Assembly: GCA_002914845.1 (NCBI GenBank)
Contig: JXTC01000014.1
Location: forward strand, 1,266,958-1,330,957
Source of the DNA: Trema orientale
Taxonomy: Eukaryota; Streptophyta; Magnoliopsida; Rosales; Cannabaceae
Direction of reading: 5' to 3'
DNA length: 64,000 nucleotides
Numbering within the stretch: position 1 is the first letter of the stretch; each line of letters begins with the position of its first letter. Shown here piece after piece: positions 34,922 through 46,541 of this stretch. Position numbers and translations under genes: made by a program. The notes under the pieces were generated by a model. The model searched no databases and was not told the origin of the DNA. It saw nothing but the letters and a program-made list of their open reading frames with translations.

Positions 34922-37900
34922 GTATTCTTAGTTAGAATGCACATGGTCTGGGGAATCCGCGTGCGTTCCGTGCTCTTCACCTGTTGGTTCAACAACAGGA
35001 TCCCCTTTTACTGTTTTTGCTTGAAACCAAACTCCCAGCAGGTCAAATTGATATTTTCTGTTCTAAACTTAAGTTTTATGGTGGTATTGAAGTAGCTCGG
35101 CGGGGTCTTGCTAGTGGGTTAATGCTATTTTGGTCTCAACAAGCAGTTGTAAATATTATTTCCTACTCCTTTTATCATATTGATTGTTATGTAGATGTTA
35201 CTGGTTCTTTTTTTCACTTTACTGGGTTCTATGGAGCTCCTGAGGCTCACAACAAGGTTCATTCCTGGACTCTCATACGCCGGCTTCGTGGGGTTACTGA
35301 TGGCCCCTGGTTAATTATAGGCGATATGAATGAGGTGATGACTCTTGAGGATAAAAAAAAAGGTGCTTACTGTTCTGACGCAGCTATGGATGCTTTTCAG
35401 AATTGTTTTGATAACTGTGAACTATGGCCTATGGATTTTAATGGTCCTCGTATGACATGGGATAATCATCAACGAGCAGATACTCGAATTCAGGAGTGGC
35501 TTGATTGGGTGTTTACTAATTCTGATTGGGACTCTCTTTTCCCACTGGCCGATTTATACCATTTGGGCTTTCATAAATCTGATCATCGTGTTCTCCAGGT
35601 TCGTCTCTTAGGTCCAACTGCTTCTGCTGATAATCGAGGTATCCCGCGTTTCCGATTTGAATCTCTTTGGTTGGAGGATGAGGATTGTGAGGATATTATT
35701 TCAAATATTTGGCATTCCCCTGCCTCAGGTTCTGTATTAGAGGATCTCTTATGTAAGTTTTCTAGTTGTGCTAACTCACTTTCTTCCTGGCATCATCGAA
35801 AGTTTGGTAAACGTAAGCAAACAATTAAGGAGAAAAGTAATTTACTTCGTATACTATACCAACAACCAGAGGATCCTGATATGGATGCCATTTCTAAACT
35901 CGAAAAGGAATTGGATGATGTATTGTTGCAGGATGAGACCTATTGGCAACAAGGGTCTCGCGTTCAATGGATGAAAGTGGGTGACAATAATACCAAGTTC
36001 TTCCAGTCCAGGGCCAACTATCGACGAAAGTTGAATCGCATTAAGGGGTTATTTAATTCTCAGGGAATTTGGCAAACCGGGACCAATGAAATTGCTGATT
36101 CTATTTTCTTATTCTACTCCCAATTGTTCACATCCCAACAGCCTTCTCAGGAGCTAATGGATATTATTTTGGATAAGGTCCAGCCTAAGGTGACTTGTGA
36201 GATGAATGCATATCTTCTTCGTCATTTTTCTTCTGAAGAGGTTTACATGGCGGTTAAGGATATAGGTTCAGACAAGAGCCCTGGTCTTGATGGTTTGAGT
36301 GCTATGTTCTATCAGAACTATTGGCATATTGTTGGACCGTCGGTAACAAGAGTGGTGTTGGATTTGCTTCATGGGTCTGCTGATTTTCACTCTGTTAATA
36401 GTACGTTAGTTGTCCTCATTCCTAAGGTCCAGTCTCCTCAAAATGTTGGCGATTTCCGTCCTATCAGCTTATGCAATGTTTTGTACAAAATTGCTTCCAA
36501 AGTCATTGTCAGGCGTTTCAAATCTATTTTATCTTCTGTTATTTCTGAATCTCAGAGTGCCTTTGTGGCTAATAGGTTGATCACTGACAATGTGATTGTG
36601 GCATATGAAGTTATTCATGCTATGAAGTGTAGAAAATATGGAAAAAAGCAATTCTTTGCAATAAAGCTAGACATGAGTAAGGCATATGATCGAATAGAGT
36701 GGAGATTTTTGCAGGCAATGTTATTGAAGCTGGGGTTTGCTAATCCTTGGGTCCATCTGATTATGAGATGTGTTTCCTCAGTCCATTATTCTTTACAGAT
36801 TAAGGGTTCGGTGATGGGTGATATTCAACCTTCTAGGGGCTTGCGTCGGGGTGACCCTCTTTCTCCGTTTCTATTCCTTATTGTTGCTGAAGGGTTGTCA
36901 TCACTCTTATTTGAGGCGGAGTTACATCGGAATCTGGTTAGAGTTTTAGTTACTCGTCATGCTCCATCGGTTAGTCATCTTTTATTTGTTGATGATAGTT
37001 TGTTATTTGGACAGGCTACTCCTCAATCTTGCTCAACTATTAAGATGATTTTACAAGCTTATGAGGCTGCATCTGGTCAGATGGTTAATTACTCCAAGTT
37101 CTCCATCTCATTTTTGCCTAATACCACGATTGCAAATAGGCAATTATTTTGTACAGCTTTGGGAATGGAGGAATGTGAGCACCATGAGGTCTATTTGGGT
37201 CTTCCAACTATGGCCGGTAGGTCCAAGAAAGATCTTTTTCGTTCAATTAAGGATAGGGTCTGGAGTAAACTCTCTAATTAGCAAGAACAACTTTTCTCAC
37301 AAGGTGGGAAGGAAATATTATTGAAAGCTGTTGTCCAGAGTATTCCTACCTATGCAATGACATGTTTCAAGTTACCAGTCTCTCTTTGCAATCAGCCGGA
37401 GTCTCTTATGACACGGTTTTGGTGGGGTTCTTCTTCTCATAATCAGAAAATTCATTGAATTTCTTGGAAGAAAATGTGTCAATCTAAATTACATGGAGGA
37501 ATAGGATTTAGATCGTTTGTGCATTTTAATCAAGCATTATTAGCTAAACAAGCTTGGCGCATATTTTCTAATCCTTCTTCACTTATTGCTCGGATTGTTA
37601 AAGCCCGGTATTTTCCTCGGAGTTCTTTTCTCTCTACTGCTTATGGTCATTCTCCATCATTTACTTGGCGTAGTATTATTTGGGGTAAAGAACTATTGAC
37701 ACAGGGCTTGCATTGGGCTATCAATGATGGACATTCTATTAATGCTTATGCTGATCCATGGATTCCTCAAGAGCACACCTTTAAACCCTTCATGGTCAAT
37801 TCTACTCTTCCTCATGTAAAAGTGGTAGAATTTATCACAACTGATCGTGTTTGGGATCGTCCTAAGTTGTCCCAATATTTTTGTGAAGAGGACATTCAAG

Positions 37901-38842
37901 CTATCTTAGCCATTCCTATTCCCCTTTTTCCGAAGGCTGACCACTTGTTTTGGCATTACTCTCCTGATGGGATCTATGATGTCAAGAGTGGCTATTAGGT
38001 TGCTTCTTCAATGGATCATGTGGCTTCATCATCTAGTCCGTCCTCTTCTTCCAAATGGTGGCACAGTTTATGGTCTTTATCCATTCCAAGGAAGGTTCGT
38101 ACCTTTGCTTGGAAAGCTTGTCATAANTAGTTCTTTCAATGATCTTCTCCAACGAATTCATGGGATATGGGGTAAGAATCTTTTGGAATGGATAATTATT
38201 CTGGCATGGTGCATCTGGTTTGAAAGAAACAAACAGGTCCATGGTCAACGCCCTAGATGTGCTCCTCATATTGTTCGCTGGGCAAGAACTTAATTAGAAG
38301 ACTATTCTAGAGCTCAATCTAATTCTCAACGTTCTCTGCCCCAACACTCCTTGCCTCCAGCTTGTTGGATTCGTCCTGGAGAGGGCCGTTATAAAATGAA
38401 TATGGATGCCGCTTTGGATAATACATCTAAATTTTTGGGAATTGGTGCTATTATTCGTAATCATAATGGAGAAGTCAAGGGAGCACTAGCAAAGAAACTA
38501 AATGGTGGGCTATTCGTGGTTGAAGCTGAAGCTGTTGCCCTTCTCAGAAGTTTGGAATGGGCTAAACTTCTTGGTGTACTGCTGGACTCTGTTGAAATTG
38601 ATGCTTTGTCTGTACTTAATCTTTATTGTGGTCGTGAAAATTGTTTTTCTCAGCTTCGAGGTCTTTTGTTAGATATTCATGTTCTTTTATCTTATTTTCC
38701 TGGTGTATCTTTGGTCCATGTTCGGCGAGATGCTAATCGAGCAGCTTATGGTCTAGCTAGATTTTCGCTTAGGACAGATGGAGAACTTGTTCGGTTGGAA
38801 GAAATTCCCTCCCCTATTGTATCTGTTGTTCTTATGGAGTAA
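34918..38842 (+). pseudogene. LINE ORF2: endonuclease, reverse transcriptase, RNase H (broken)
   Basis: ORF2 begins at ATG 34918 and meets an in-frame TAG at 34933. The frame then stays open to a TAG at 37279 and, after another TGA near 37456, to a TAG at 37996. The AP-type endonuclease shows LETK, GDMNEV and SDHRVLQV. The RT shows GDFRPISLCNVLYK, LDMSKAYDRIEW, GLRRGDPLSPFLF and FVDD in place of the commoner YADD. The C-terminal RNase H (38351-38842, ILGxGAIIRN-type, VEAEAVALLRSLEWA) lies in another frame, so a frameshift or deletion occurred at about 38000-38350, where one base is undetermined (38127). It cannot be active. Confidence 0.88.
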
Positions 38843-39416
38843 TATATGATACAGACCTTTCTTCAAAAAAAAAAAGTAAAGAATTAAGGAATAACCACAT
38901 ACGAAAATGACGAAAGGATAATAAACTTGAAACTTGGAGATCAAGGAAGAAGAGTATAGATAAATTATGTGAAATGTAGTTAAATTCATGAAATAATGGG
39001 AAAGTATGATGGGATACTCTAAACTGGAGCAGAAGAGAGCATCAATTGGGTAGAATATGAATGATGAAACGGTTGCTTTCAGAATGTCTTTTTGTAACCA
39101 CCCCATCTCATTATCATTAGACTGGTTAAACTTAAATTCGTTTAAGTTCAAAAATAATTATGAACTTAAAACGTACAGCGGTCAGCCATGTCGAAAGTGG
39201 AAAGGCCGGCATAGGATTATTCTAGTCATAAGTTTTTCTCAACATCTACAACGTAAAATAATGTTCTTAGGAGAAAAAATTACTTTAAATTTTGAGCCAA
39301 TAAAAAACTCAAGACAGGATAAAATACGTATTTGTTAGTAATCTTATTTGGATTACTTGATAGTAATCGCATTTGGATCCATACTTGTTTAATATAAAGG
39401 AGACTATAAAGCCAAC

Positions 39417-39535
39417 TGGGGCTAGCTCAGTTGGTCCAAGGTTTGAGAGTTGTGTGTGTGTGTTTGGGGGGGTCAGAGGTTCAAACCTTGATAGTGTGTG
39501 TGTGTGTGTGTGTCAAATTGTATATCATTTGACGT
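39417..39535 (+). mobile_element. tRNA-derived SINE-like unit
   Basis: It has an A-box-like GCTAGCTCAGTTGGTCC near 39420-39436 and a B-box-like GAGGTTCAAACCTTG near 39475-39490. It ends in a TG microsatellite (39497-39513). The A-B distance is about 50 bp, partly filled with GTGTGTGTGTG. These are the internal RNA polymerase III promoter boxes of plant SINEs. It does not fold as an intact tRNA. The target duplication was not identified. Confidence 0.6.
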
Positions 39536-40848
39536 AGCTAGGACAAATTTATATGTATAATGTGAGTTTTTAATCAAACTATTATCATAATAATTATTAT
39601 CATTATTGCTATTATTTTGAACTTCGATTATGCCTTATGTAAAATGTGTGCAAAAAATATAAACTTATATATATATAAGGTTATGATAGAGTGAAAAAAA
39701 AAATGTGAATTGAAAAAAAAAAACCTATTATGTTATAAAAGGAAAGATAGTAAACTAATATCTAAATTATTATCGTAAATGAAATTTTTTAAAAGAAAAG
39801 AAAGAAAAATATATTTATGAATAATTGGTAATTAGCATTAATGAAGTAAGGAATGAAAAAGGGGAATGAGAATGAAAAATTATGAAACAATTATGGAATG
39901 TGAATTTAAAAAAAAAAAAAAAGAAAAGGCAAAAAAACAATAGAACTGGTTTGGAAAAAAAAAATTCAAGTTATCAGATCACAAATAGATTACCCATAAA
40001 TAACTTTATATATATATAAGTATTAATTCCACAAATGTTTTGGTACAATTACTAATATTATCATAACCATTAGATCAAAATCCATTGGTCAAAATTAGAA
40101 TATATACCCATTCTATAGGTAAATAATGCAATATCTATTGAAGAAGCACCCATGTATATTAAAAAACGGAGTTAGAAAACTTTTCTAGTAGGGCACAGAC
40201 TAAGAAAGTATTTTGAGCTAAACTTGGTTCATTTTGCTTTTCGTATAGTTTTTTTTCCCCACTTTCTTAGACTTGTAATTGGGTAATATAATTCATAAAA
40301 GTCTAAAAATGATAATTTTGAACTACACATAGCCAAGACAAACCAATATGTAGGAGTTTTTTTTGCTTGAAAAACCAATATAGGATTAAAGATATTTTAA
40401 AGTGATGTCCAACGAAAAATTACTCATAAAAAGTGAGGAAAAATTACTATTTCACAATTAAATAAAGTAAAAAAAATTACAAAATTAAGTGAGAACAAAT
40501 GAAGGGCATAATTGATTTTTTTTTTAAAAAAAAAAACATCGTGGGTGAAATTTAAAAGAGGGCTATATTTACACCCTCAAGTAACATAACGCACCTCTTT
40601 TAGTAGCAAAATGAGTAAATTAGACAAAGTAACAATAAATTCTAAATTTATAAAATTAAAAACACTCACTACACCTCATTTCTATACTCGACTTTCAAGT
40701 TAAGCTTTTTTTCTTTTTTTTTTTTCCGTTTTTCTATATAATCTCTTCCCTCCCTCACTCTCTCCCACGAATCAAAATGTGTGGACGAAAAGATGTCATA
40801 TATATTATATCTCTATTTAGCTCGAAAGGAATATAGATTTTGATTATA
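39536..40848. other. Intergenic, very AT-rich
   Basis: Simple A/T runs and TATATA tracts (39670, 40010); no gene or clear element seen. Confidence 0.4.
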
Positions 40849-40977
40849 CTATGAAGTAGACCCGTCAACTCGCCCAACGGGCTGACCAGCAGCCCAGTAG
40901 AGTAGCAGGTGGGTCGACCCGGCCTGACCCATTCATTTATGGGCCTGGGATTCGCCGGCCCGACCCTTTTTTTTTTA

Positions 40978-41285
40978 GTTTGTAGAAAGTTTATTAGAAT
41001 ATTATATTTTTAATTTTAATTAATTTCTAATTTATAGTTATTTACAATTAAGTTAGTAAAAAGTTCATTAGAATATTATAATTAGAAAGTTTATTAGAAT
41101 TATATTTTTAATTTCAAGTAATTTGTAATTTATAGTTGTTTACAATTAAGTTAATAGAAATTTTATTAGAATATTATATTTTTAATTTCAAGTAATTTAT
41201 AATTTGTAGTTGTTTACAGTTAAGTTAGTAGAAAGTTTATTATAATATTATTTTTTTAATTTCAAGTAATTTGTAATTTGTAACT
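40978..41285. repeat. Tandem repeat in the hAT left subterminal region
   Basis: About four copies of a ~70-bp AT-rich unit contain GTAGAAAGTTTATTAGAATATTA, TTTTTAATTTCAAGTAATTTG and GTTTACAATTAAGTTA. Copies differ by small deletions. Confidence 0.8.
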
Positions 41286-41290
41286 GAAAG

Positions 41291-41500
41291 ATGAAAGATT
41301 GGTTTATTTGCAAAAAATGTGTACACTTTTTAGACATTTTTTATGAAGGTATTATTGCTTTATCTGGTATTTATTATCTTACATCTACAATTATTTTACG
41401 TCATATCTTTTTTATTGCCGAAATATTTTGTAAGGAAAGATGTGACCTTATATTTGAACCAATTATAATATGTATGCAACAAATATTTTTGAAATATTAG
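41291..41500 (+). pseudogene. hAT transposase fragment, middle region
   Basis: A 69-codon open frame reads FLDIFYEGIIALSGIYYLTS and further IFFIAEIFCKE...MQQIFLKY. This corresponds to the segment of plant hAT transposases just before the C-terminal half (the usual F-YDAT--LSG-YYPTSN pattern). Downstream sequence to about 41850 continues with transposase-like words but has stops and frameshifts. Confidence 0.6.
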
Positions 41501-41854
41501 TTTTCAATTCCTTTATTATATTCATTTGCTTTTATTTTAGATCTTATGGGTAAATTAAATCGTCTTTCCAATTTAATTAGCTACATTGCTACATATTTTG
41601 AAATAGATTGTAGTTTTGAATATATAAATGCTCGCGACAAGTTTTTCGAAGTGTAAGAACATGTAGTCAACAACAATACACTCCACAACAAACTGAATAA
41701 CAATCAAAGAATAAGTCTTTTTAGAGCATAATAGGTTCTCATTCTCAAGGGCGCAGTCGTAGCTCATCATCAAAATCATCAAGTTCAAGTCAACCATTAC
41801 CACCAACGAATCCACCGCAATCCTTTGAGTTTAATGTTGGTTGGAATGTACAAC

Positions 41855-43435
41855 TGCAAATTATACTCACACACTCCCGTGCAAGGGCACACGGTGACAA
41901 GTGATATAGATTTAGGAGTTAAGAGTGTCAAACTCACGAGAATTGATTACTAAGTTTAAGCTAAGTAATAAAATTGGTCAATCCTAACTTTATCCAAACA
42001 ATCGAAATATAGATCTTAGAGAAATAAAACAAAGCAACTAAACTAGCATGCAAAATGAATAAAAGATAAATCAATAAGAAAAATGTCTAGATTTACTAAT
42101 TCCCCAACTATTCTCTTATTATGTTACTTCACAATTTCTCTCTTAAATTAATTAATCCACTAGAGTTAACCGAGAATTCAAATGTATTCACAAACTCCTT
42201 TCCAAGACATAAGTAAAAACACTTAGACAGGCTAATATGTTATTCCTAACATAAATCAACTAGATTCATTAACTTTAATAATTCTCAAAGATGTTGCACA
42301 AGTCACATAGGTATATTCATGTTCTATACAAACTTACCCCAAACTAGGCAATCTTATATTGTTTTACCTAAGTCCAAATTTCTAATCCTTTTTCCAAGCT
42401 CATAGAAATTTCACTCAATAATCTATCTAATGATCAATTAAATAGAAGTAATAAGCACAAGGTAAAACAAATAACTTAACAATAGATTTGATTAATAAAA
42501 GAGGAGAGAAATAAATAAATATAAGATACTAGATTGGTTCACATAGTAAAACTAGACAAAAAAGAATTTAGTTTATAATATAAATAGAGAACAATAATAT
42601 TTTAATACAATGAATTCAATAAATACAAAATATCAAAGAGAAAAGAGTTTTAGAATTCCCCTTCTTTGAACAGCTTGAAGGTATTCATGAAGGTTGTTAA
42701 TTTCCTCCTCCAAGCTTAGTTCTTACTCCCTTGAATTCTTCTTCAAAGATTTACTCTCAACTATATTACTCTCTAAATGAAAAATACAAAGAAAAACTTA
42801 TAAAAAAATGAAGAAAAAAAGCTAAGAACGAACTATAGTGTTGATGTTGTGGAGGAAATCAAGAAATGGAGTTAGTCAGAGTATGTCTTCTTCTTCTTCT
42901 TTCTCTTCTTTTTCTCCTTCCATGGCTACCTCCCTTTCTTTCTCTCTATCCCAACATGCCTCATTCAACCCCAAAGATAGGGTTTTAGAGAGGTAGCTCG
43001 TGCAAACATAAAGCAGGCCAAATTTGGACCCTTGGATCGTCAAAAAGTTGATATCGGCCGTTAATTATGGACCTAGGATACAGACGGTAGTGTTGCGGCA
43101 CCATTTTTAGTTCTGCGGTGACGAAACTACCCGAGAGTTGACGTTGCAGCATCACTTTTCTACTAGTTTGGTGCCACGGCTTCCTGGATGCACTATTTCT
43201 TCGTTTTAGCCCCGATTTGCCTCATTTTCATTGTGTTACGAACGTATCGGATTTAACTTCAATCTTAATGATTTGAAAAACTCATTTGTGAGGCAAAAAT
43301 TCACCTCATTTTGTATCAAATACCTTTATTTTCCTATCAATATAAACAAACAAAACATTAAAACAACATGAAAAACACTTGAAATAACTTAATTCAAGAA
43401 CATAGCAAAACTTAAGGCACAATAGCACTAGATAA
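41855..43435 (-). mobile_element. Insertion of unclear type inside the hAT element
   Basis: The sequence interrupts the transposase between NVGWNVQ-like and NQYIELDSD-like coding stretches. It has a long AT-rich body, a CT-rich stretch (42885-42955) and a GC-richer end (43000-43200). It contains no recognisable protein domain. The layout resembles a long LTR or LTR fragment of a Ty3-type element read on the minus strand. I could not find TG...CA ends with a matching duplication, so class and borders are uncertain. Confidence 0.35.
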
Positions 43436-43445
43436 CTCTAATTTT

Positions 43446-43712
43446 ATGGAGTTAACACTTAATCAGTATATTGAGCTAGATTCCGACATCGACCCTGATG
43501 ATGAGAACTTCAAAGTTTTGGACTCATGGCAAAGGCGTCAATCAAGATTCCCGATGCTTTCACAATTAGCTCGTGATGTTTTAACTATTTTGGTATTTAC
43601 GATTTCTTTAGAGTCTACTTTTAATACGATTGTGATGACAATAGATGAGCGCACGACTTCGTTGACCCCTGAAATGGTTGAAGTACTAGCATGTGTTAAA
43701 GATTGGGAATAA
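43446..43712 (+). pseudogene. hAT transposase C-terminal dimerisation domain remnant
   Basis: An 88-codon frame carries the hAT dimerisation-region pattern: LDSWQRRQSRFPMLSQLARD, then VLTILVFTISLESTFNT, then TSLTPEMVEVLACVKDW. The usual first Trp-Trp is reduced to one Trp, and the usual A-S-E-S/R-x-F-S motif has become SLESTFNT. It ends at a TAA at 43710. The upstream catalytic part is missing or ruined. Confidence 0.85.
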
Positions 43713-44320
43713 GCGGCCAAGTGAAATCAAGAAACTATTAATATTTATGATGAAGAATTGGCCGAAAATTTCAATAACTTGTACATAAACGATGATGGTG
43801 AGTCATAAACTCATAATTAATGATATACTAGTTTTTTCAAGTAATAATTTGAATCGTAATCAATAATCATCAATAAAATCAAATTTCAATATTTCAAATT
43901 TATTTGTTTCTTTATTTTTTTAACATTTTTATTGTAATTCTAAATAATTTTCTTAATAGTTTTGTTTTTAAACTTTTTTTAATCAACTATTCAATTTCAA
44001 CTTATATGATATATCTTATTTAATTATTATTAATTTTTTAACAATAGAAAAAAACATAATTAGTTTATGTTTTATATATATATGTTTTAAAAAAATTCAA
44101 TTAAAATGTTTAAACTTGACATGTTAAAAAAAAATTGTAAAAAACTAATCTAAAAGTTGTATATAAAAAAGAGCCGAGAACGGGCCGGCCCAACCCAGCT
44201 CATTTAGTCCGGCCTTGGACCCGGCCTGGGATTGGCTCACCAAAAAGGGCCCAGGCTAGGCCCTATTTTTTTCTTTATGGGCCAGGCCAGCCGGCCCATT
44301 TTGCCACCTTTACTATGAAG

Positions 44321-45005
44321 TATGACATGCGAAATTGCCCTTGATTATTTTAATAGATTAATGTTTTTTTTTTGTTTCTAATTTTTTAAATGTGAATTGT
44401 TTGGAATTTACAGTTAAATTTCTACCATTTCATTTTTACGTGGATATTTTTTTCTGGGTATTAGGTGGCAATGTTTTATAATATAAATATATATATATTT
44501 ATCTTTAAAATATTTATCTTCTTTTGTCTACTTAAATTTTTTTATTCTAATGGAAGACTTTCCTAAACAATAAAAGATCTAGAGAATAATAAGTCAAAAT
44601 ATCCCACCTTCAAGTAATATACAATTACTTATTTTTCATTGGTTTTAGAAAAAGAAGCTTTCTATGGTATTTGCATGAAAAAGTTTTTATTTTATTTTTA
44701 TGTGTCTTTGAATTTTGATATGGGGTATGAGTGCCTTAATTCAAGTCTTCTTTCATAATCTTTAAAAGCAACATTAAATTGTATTAGAGGAAATAATTTG
44801 ACAAAGAATGAGTGCTTTAATGCCTAATGAAAGTGCAAATATAGCTCCGAAATTTGAAATACAAAAATTATTTGAGGTAAATGAAGGACATAATTGAAAT
44901 TTTTAGTAAAAAGGCATGAAGGTAAAATCCAAAATTCTAAAGTTCAAGGGCATATGCTCCCACTAAGCCCATGGTAGCTTAGTCTATGTATATATTTATA
45001 TAATA
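44321..45005. other. Intergenic, AT-rich
   Basis: No gene or clear element seen. Confidence 0.4.
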
Positions 45006-45209
45006 GGATAGTGTTGGAGATTTCACCTCATTTATCACTTTTTAATACCACAAATTATGATAAATGAGTTGTTATTATTTAATTAGTAAATTAAAACTTA
45101 CCACAAATAAATTGAATGACATTCACCAATTTGTACAGTAATAAAATCTGCCACATCATGTTGTATTAATAGAAATGTGATATATGAAGTTGTGTACTTG
45201 GCATTATTC
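45006..45209. mobile_element. Mutator-type MITE, family B copy 1 (204 bp)
   Basis: The ends GGATAGTGTTGG and the complement of TTGGCATTATTC are inverted relatives. The flanks TATATAATA (44997-45005) and TATATAATG (45210-45218) match at 8 of 9 positions. The size and ends match the elements at 51087-51288 and 55588-55788; the middle has diverged. Confidence 0.65.
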
Positions 45210-45337
45210 TATATAATGATAGTAGGGATCTTGCATATTATCTCACTTTTTAAATATAACTTGTGAGAAATTCAACACCATTCAAATTGATCAATATTAT
45301 TAGATGTATTTATGATGAATTTTGACTTACTAATTAA

Positions 45338-45750
45338 TTATGACACCTAGTCTTATCAGTATACTAGTATTTATTTATCGTCCAACTTTTGGAATGATAC
45401 TAAAAAAACTCACCACATTTAGCTCTTTCGCAAAAAAGCCACACTTTTATAAATATCAAATAAAACTTTCTATTTGTCTCTTTTTATCAAATCTCATCGG
45501 AACCAAATGTATAGCAAAAATGATGACACCTAGCATTATCTGAATACTAGTATTTATTTATCGTTTCAAAAATATTCGGAATGATATTAAAAAAAATATT
45601 AAGCGCTTTTGTAAAAAATAAAAAAGAAAAAAAGAAAAAACCACCATGTTTATTGTTTTTAAAATATTTGATATTTAAAATATATCAAATAAAACATTCT
45701 ATTCATATTCTTCTATCAAATCACATCAAACCCATATATATAACAAAACT
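45338..45750. repeat. Tandem duplication of a ~185-bp segment
   Basis: ATGACACCTAGTCTTATCAG at 45338 and ATGACACCTAGCATTATCTG at 45521 start two copies. Both contain ACTAGTATTTATTTATCGT, GGAATGAT and later ATATCAAATAAAAC, TATCAAATC. The second copy is longer because of A-rich expansions. Confidence 0.75.
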
Positions 45751-46348
45751 GAAGTTAAAATTGTTGAATGCGAATGTGTTTAAGTTAACAAAATTCATAA
45801 AAAGAATTTCTGCATGTTTGAAAGCATTTACAATTGGATTCCTAAAAGATTATTGATCATTGATTGGCCTATATATATATGGTTGCCTTTTTGTTGTTTC
45901 TATGGATGTTAATCGATAATTTTAACGAGTACAAATATTTTTTCAGCAATTTTAAACTCCAATTTAGATTTGATTAAAAAATAACAAATAAAAGTTTTTT
46001 TTGATATTAGTAAAAAGTAGTAGGTTTTTGTGCAAAAAGGCAAAAGGTCGTGGGTTCTTCTTTAATATGTATTATCTTTTTAAATTAAGACAATATAGTA
46101 GTATTTATTTGGAGTATGGATTTGACGAACTGGGTTGACTCAAGTAGTAAGAATACCTACTACTTCTATGTTCAAGTCAAATTGGGAGTATGCGTGAAAA
46201 CTTATAATCCCTAATAAGGTAGGGTAAGGATTAGGCAATAATATGTATTTTCCTTTGATTTGTAATAAATAGAAGTCATTAGTTAAACCTCATTTTTTAA
46301 AAAGAAAAAAATTGGAAGATGATTCCTTACTTTACATATATATTAGTA
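45751..46348. other. Intergenic with a weak SINE-like stretch
   Basis: At 46131-46180, GGGTTGACTCAAGTAGTAAG and CTATGTTCAAGTC resemble pol III A and B boxes, but the match is poor and no tail is evident. No gene is seen. Confidence 0.3.
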
Positions 46349-46357
46349 TTTTATTAT

Positions 46358-46532
46358 GGGTGCGTCTACAGACGTAGGAGCGCCCCTACGTAGGGCCCTG
46401 TCTATTCATTGTTGGATGGGAATCTGTATATAAATAGATTCTCCACAGATTCCCGTTATTCCCCACAGATTTCCATCCAACGATAATTAAGGCATGACCC
46501 TACGTAGGGACGCCCCTACCGTAGTCATCCCC
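46358..46532. mobile_element. Mutator-type MITE, family A copy 2 (175 bp)
   Basis: A perfect 9-bp target duplication TTTTATTAT (46349-46357 and 46533-46541) flanks inverted arms starting GGGTGCGTCTACAG and ending CCGTAGTCATCCCC. About 90 percent of positions match the copy at 30522-30693 by eye, including the central TATATAAATAGATTCTCC. Confidence 0.9.
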
Positions 46533-46541
46533 TTTTATTAT

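Larger units (their letters stand above)
33205..38875 (+). mobile_element. L1-type LINE retrotransposon, near full length
   Basis: A 5.7-kb non-LTR element with a 5' UTR, ORF1, ORF2 and an A-rich tail (38865-38875). A 10-bp direct repeat GTAAAGAATT directly precedes (33195-33204) and follows (38876-38885) it, fitting a target-site duplication, though that is short for a LINE. ORF2 has the order endonuclease, reverse transcriptase, zinc-finger-like region, RNase H, as in plant L1 elements. The copy is dead: several stops and a frameshift lie in ORF2, with a probable internal deletion near 38030-38150. Confidence 0.85.
40857..44312 (+). mobile_element. hAT-superfamily DNA transposon, defective, with nested insertion
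   Basis: A perfect 8-bp target duplication, CTATGAAG, flanks it (40849-40856 and 44313-44320), the hAT length. Both ends are GC-rich with GGCC/GGGC words (left TAGACCCGTCAACTCGCC; right GCCGGCCCATTTTGCCACC), typical of plant hAT subterminal regions. Transposase remnants lie at 41291-41500 and 43446-43712. About 1.6 kb of unrelated sequence (about 41855-43435) separates them. Confidence 0.85.

Noticed and set aside
41573..41815. Minus-strand 80-codon frame in the hAT element
   Set aside because: It is opposite to the transposase remnants and unrecognised; most likely a shadow.
46131..46235. Possible second SINE
   Set aside because: A- and B-box matches are weak and no tail or duplication is visible.
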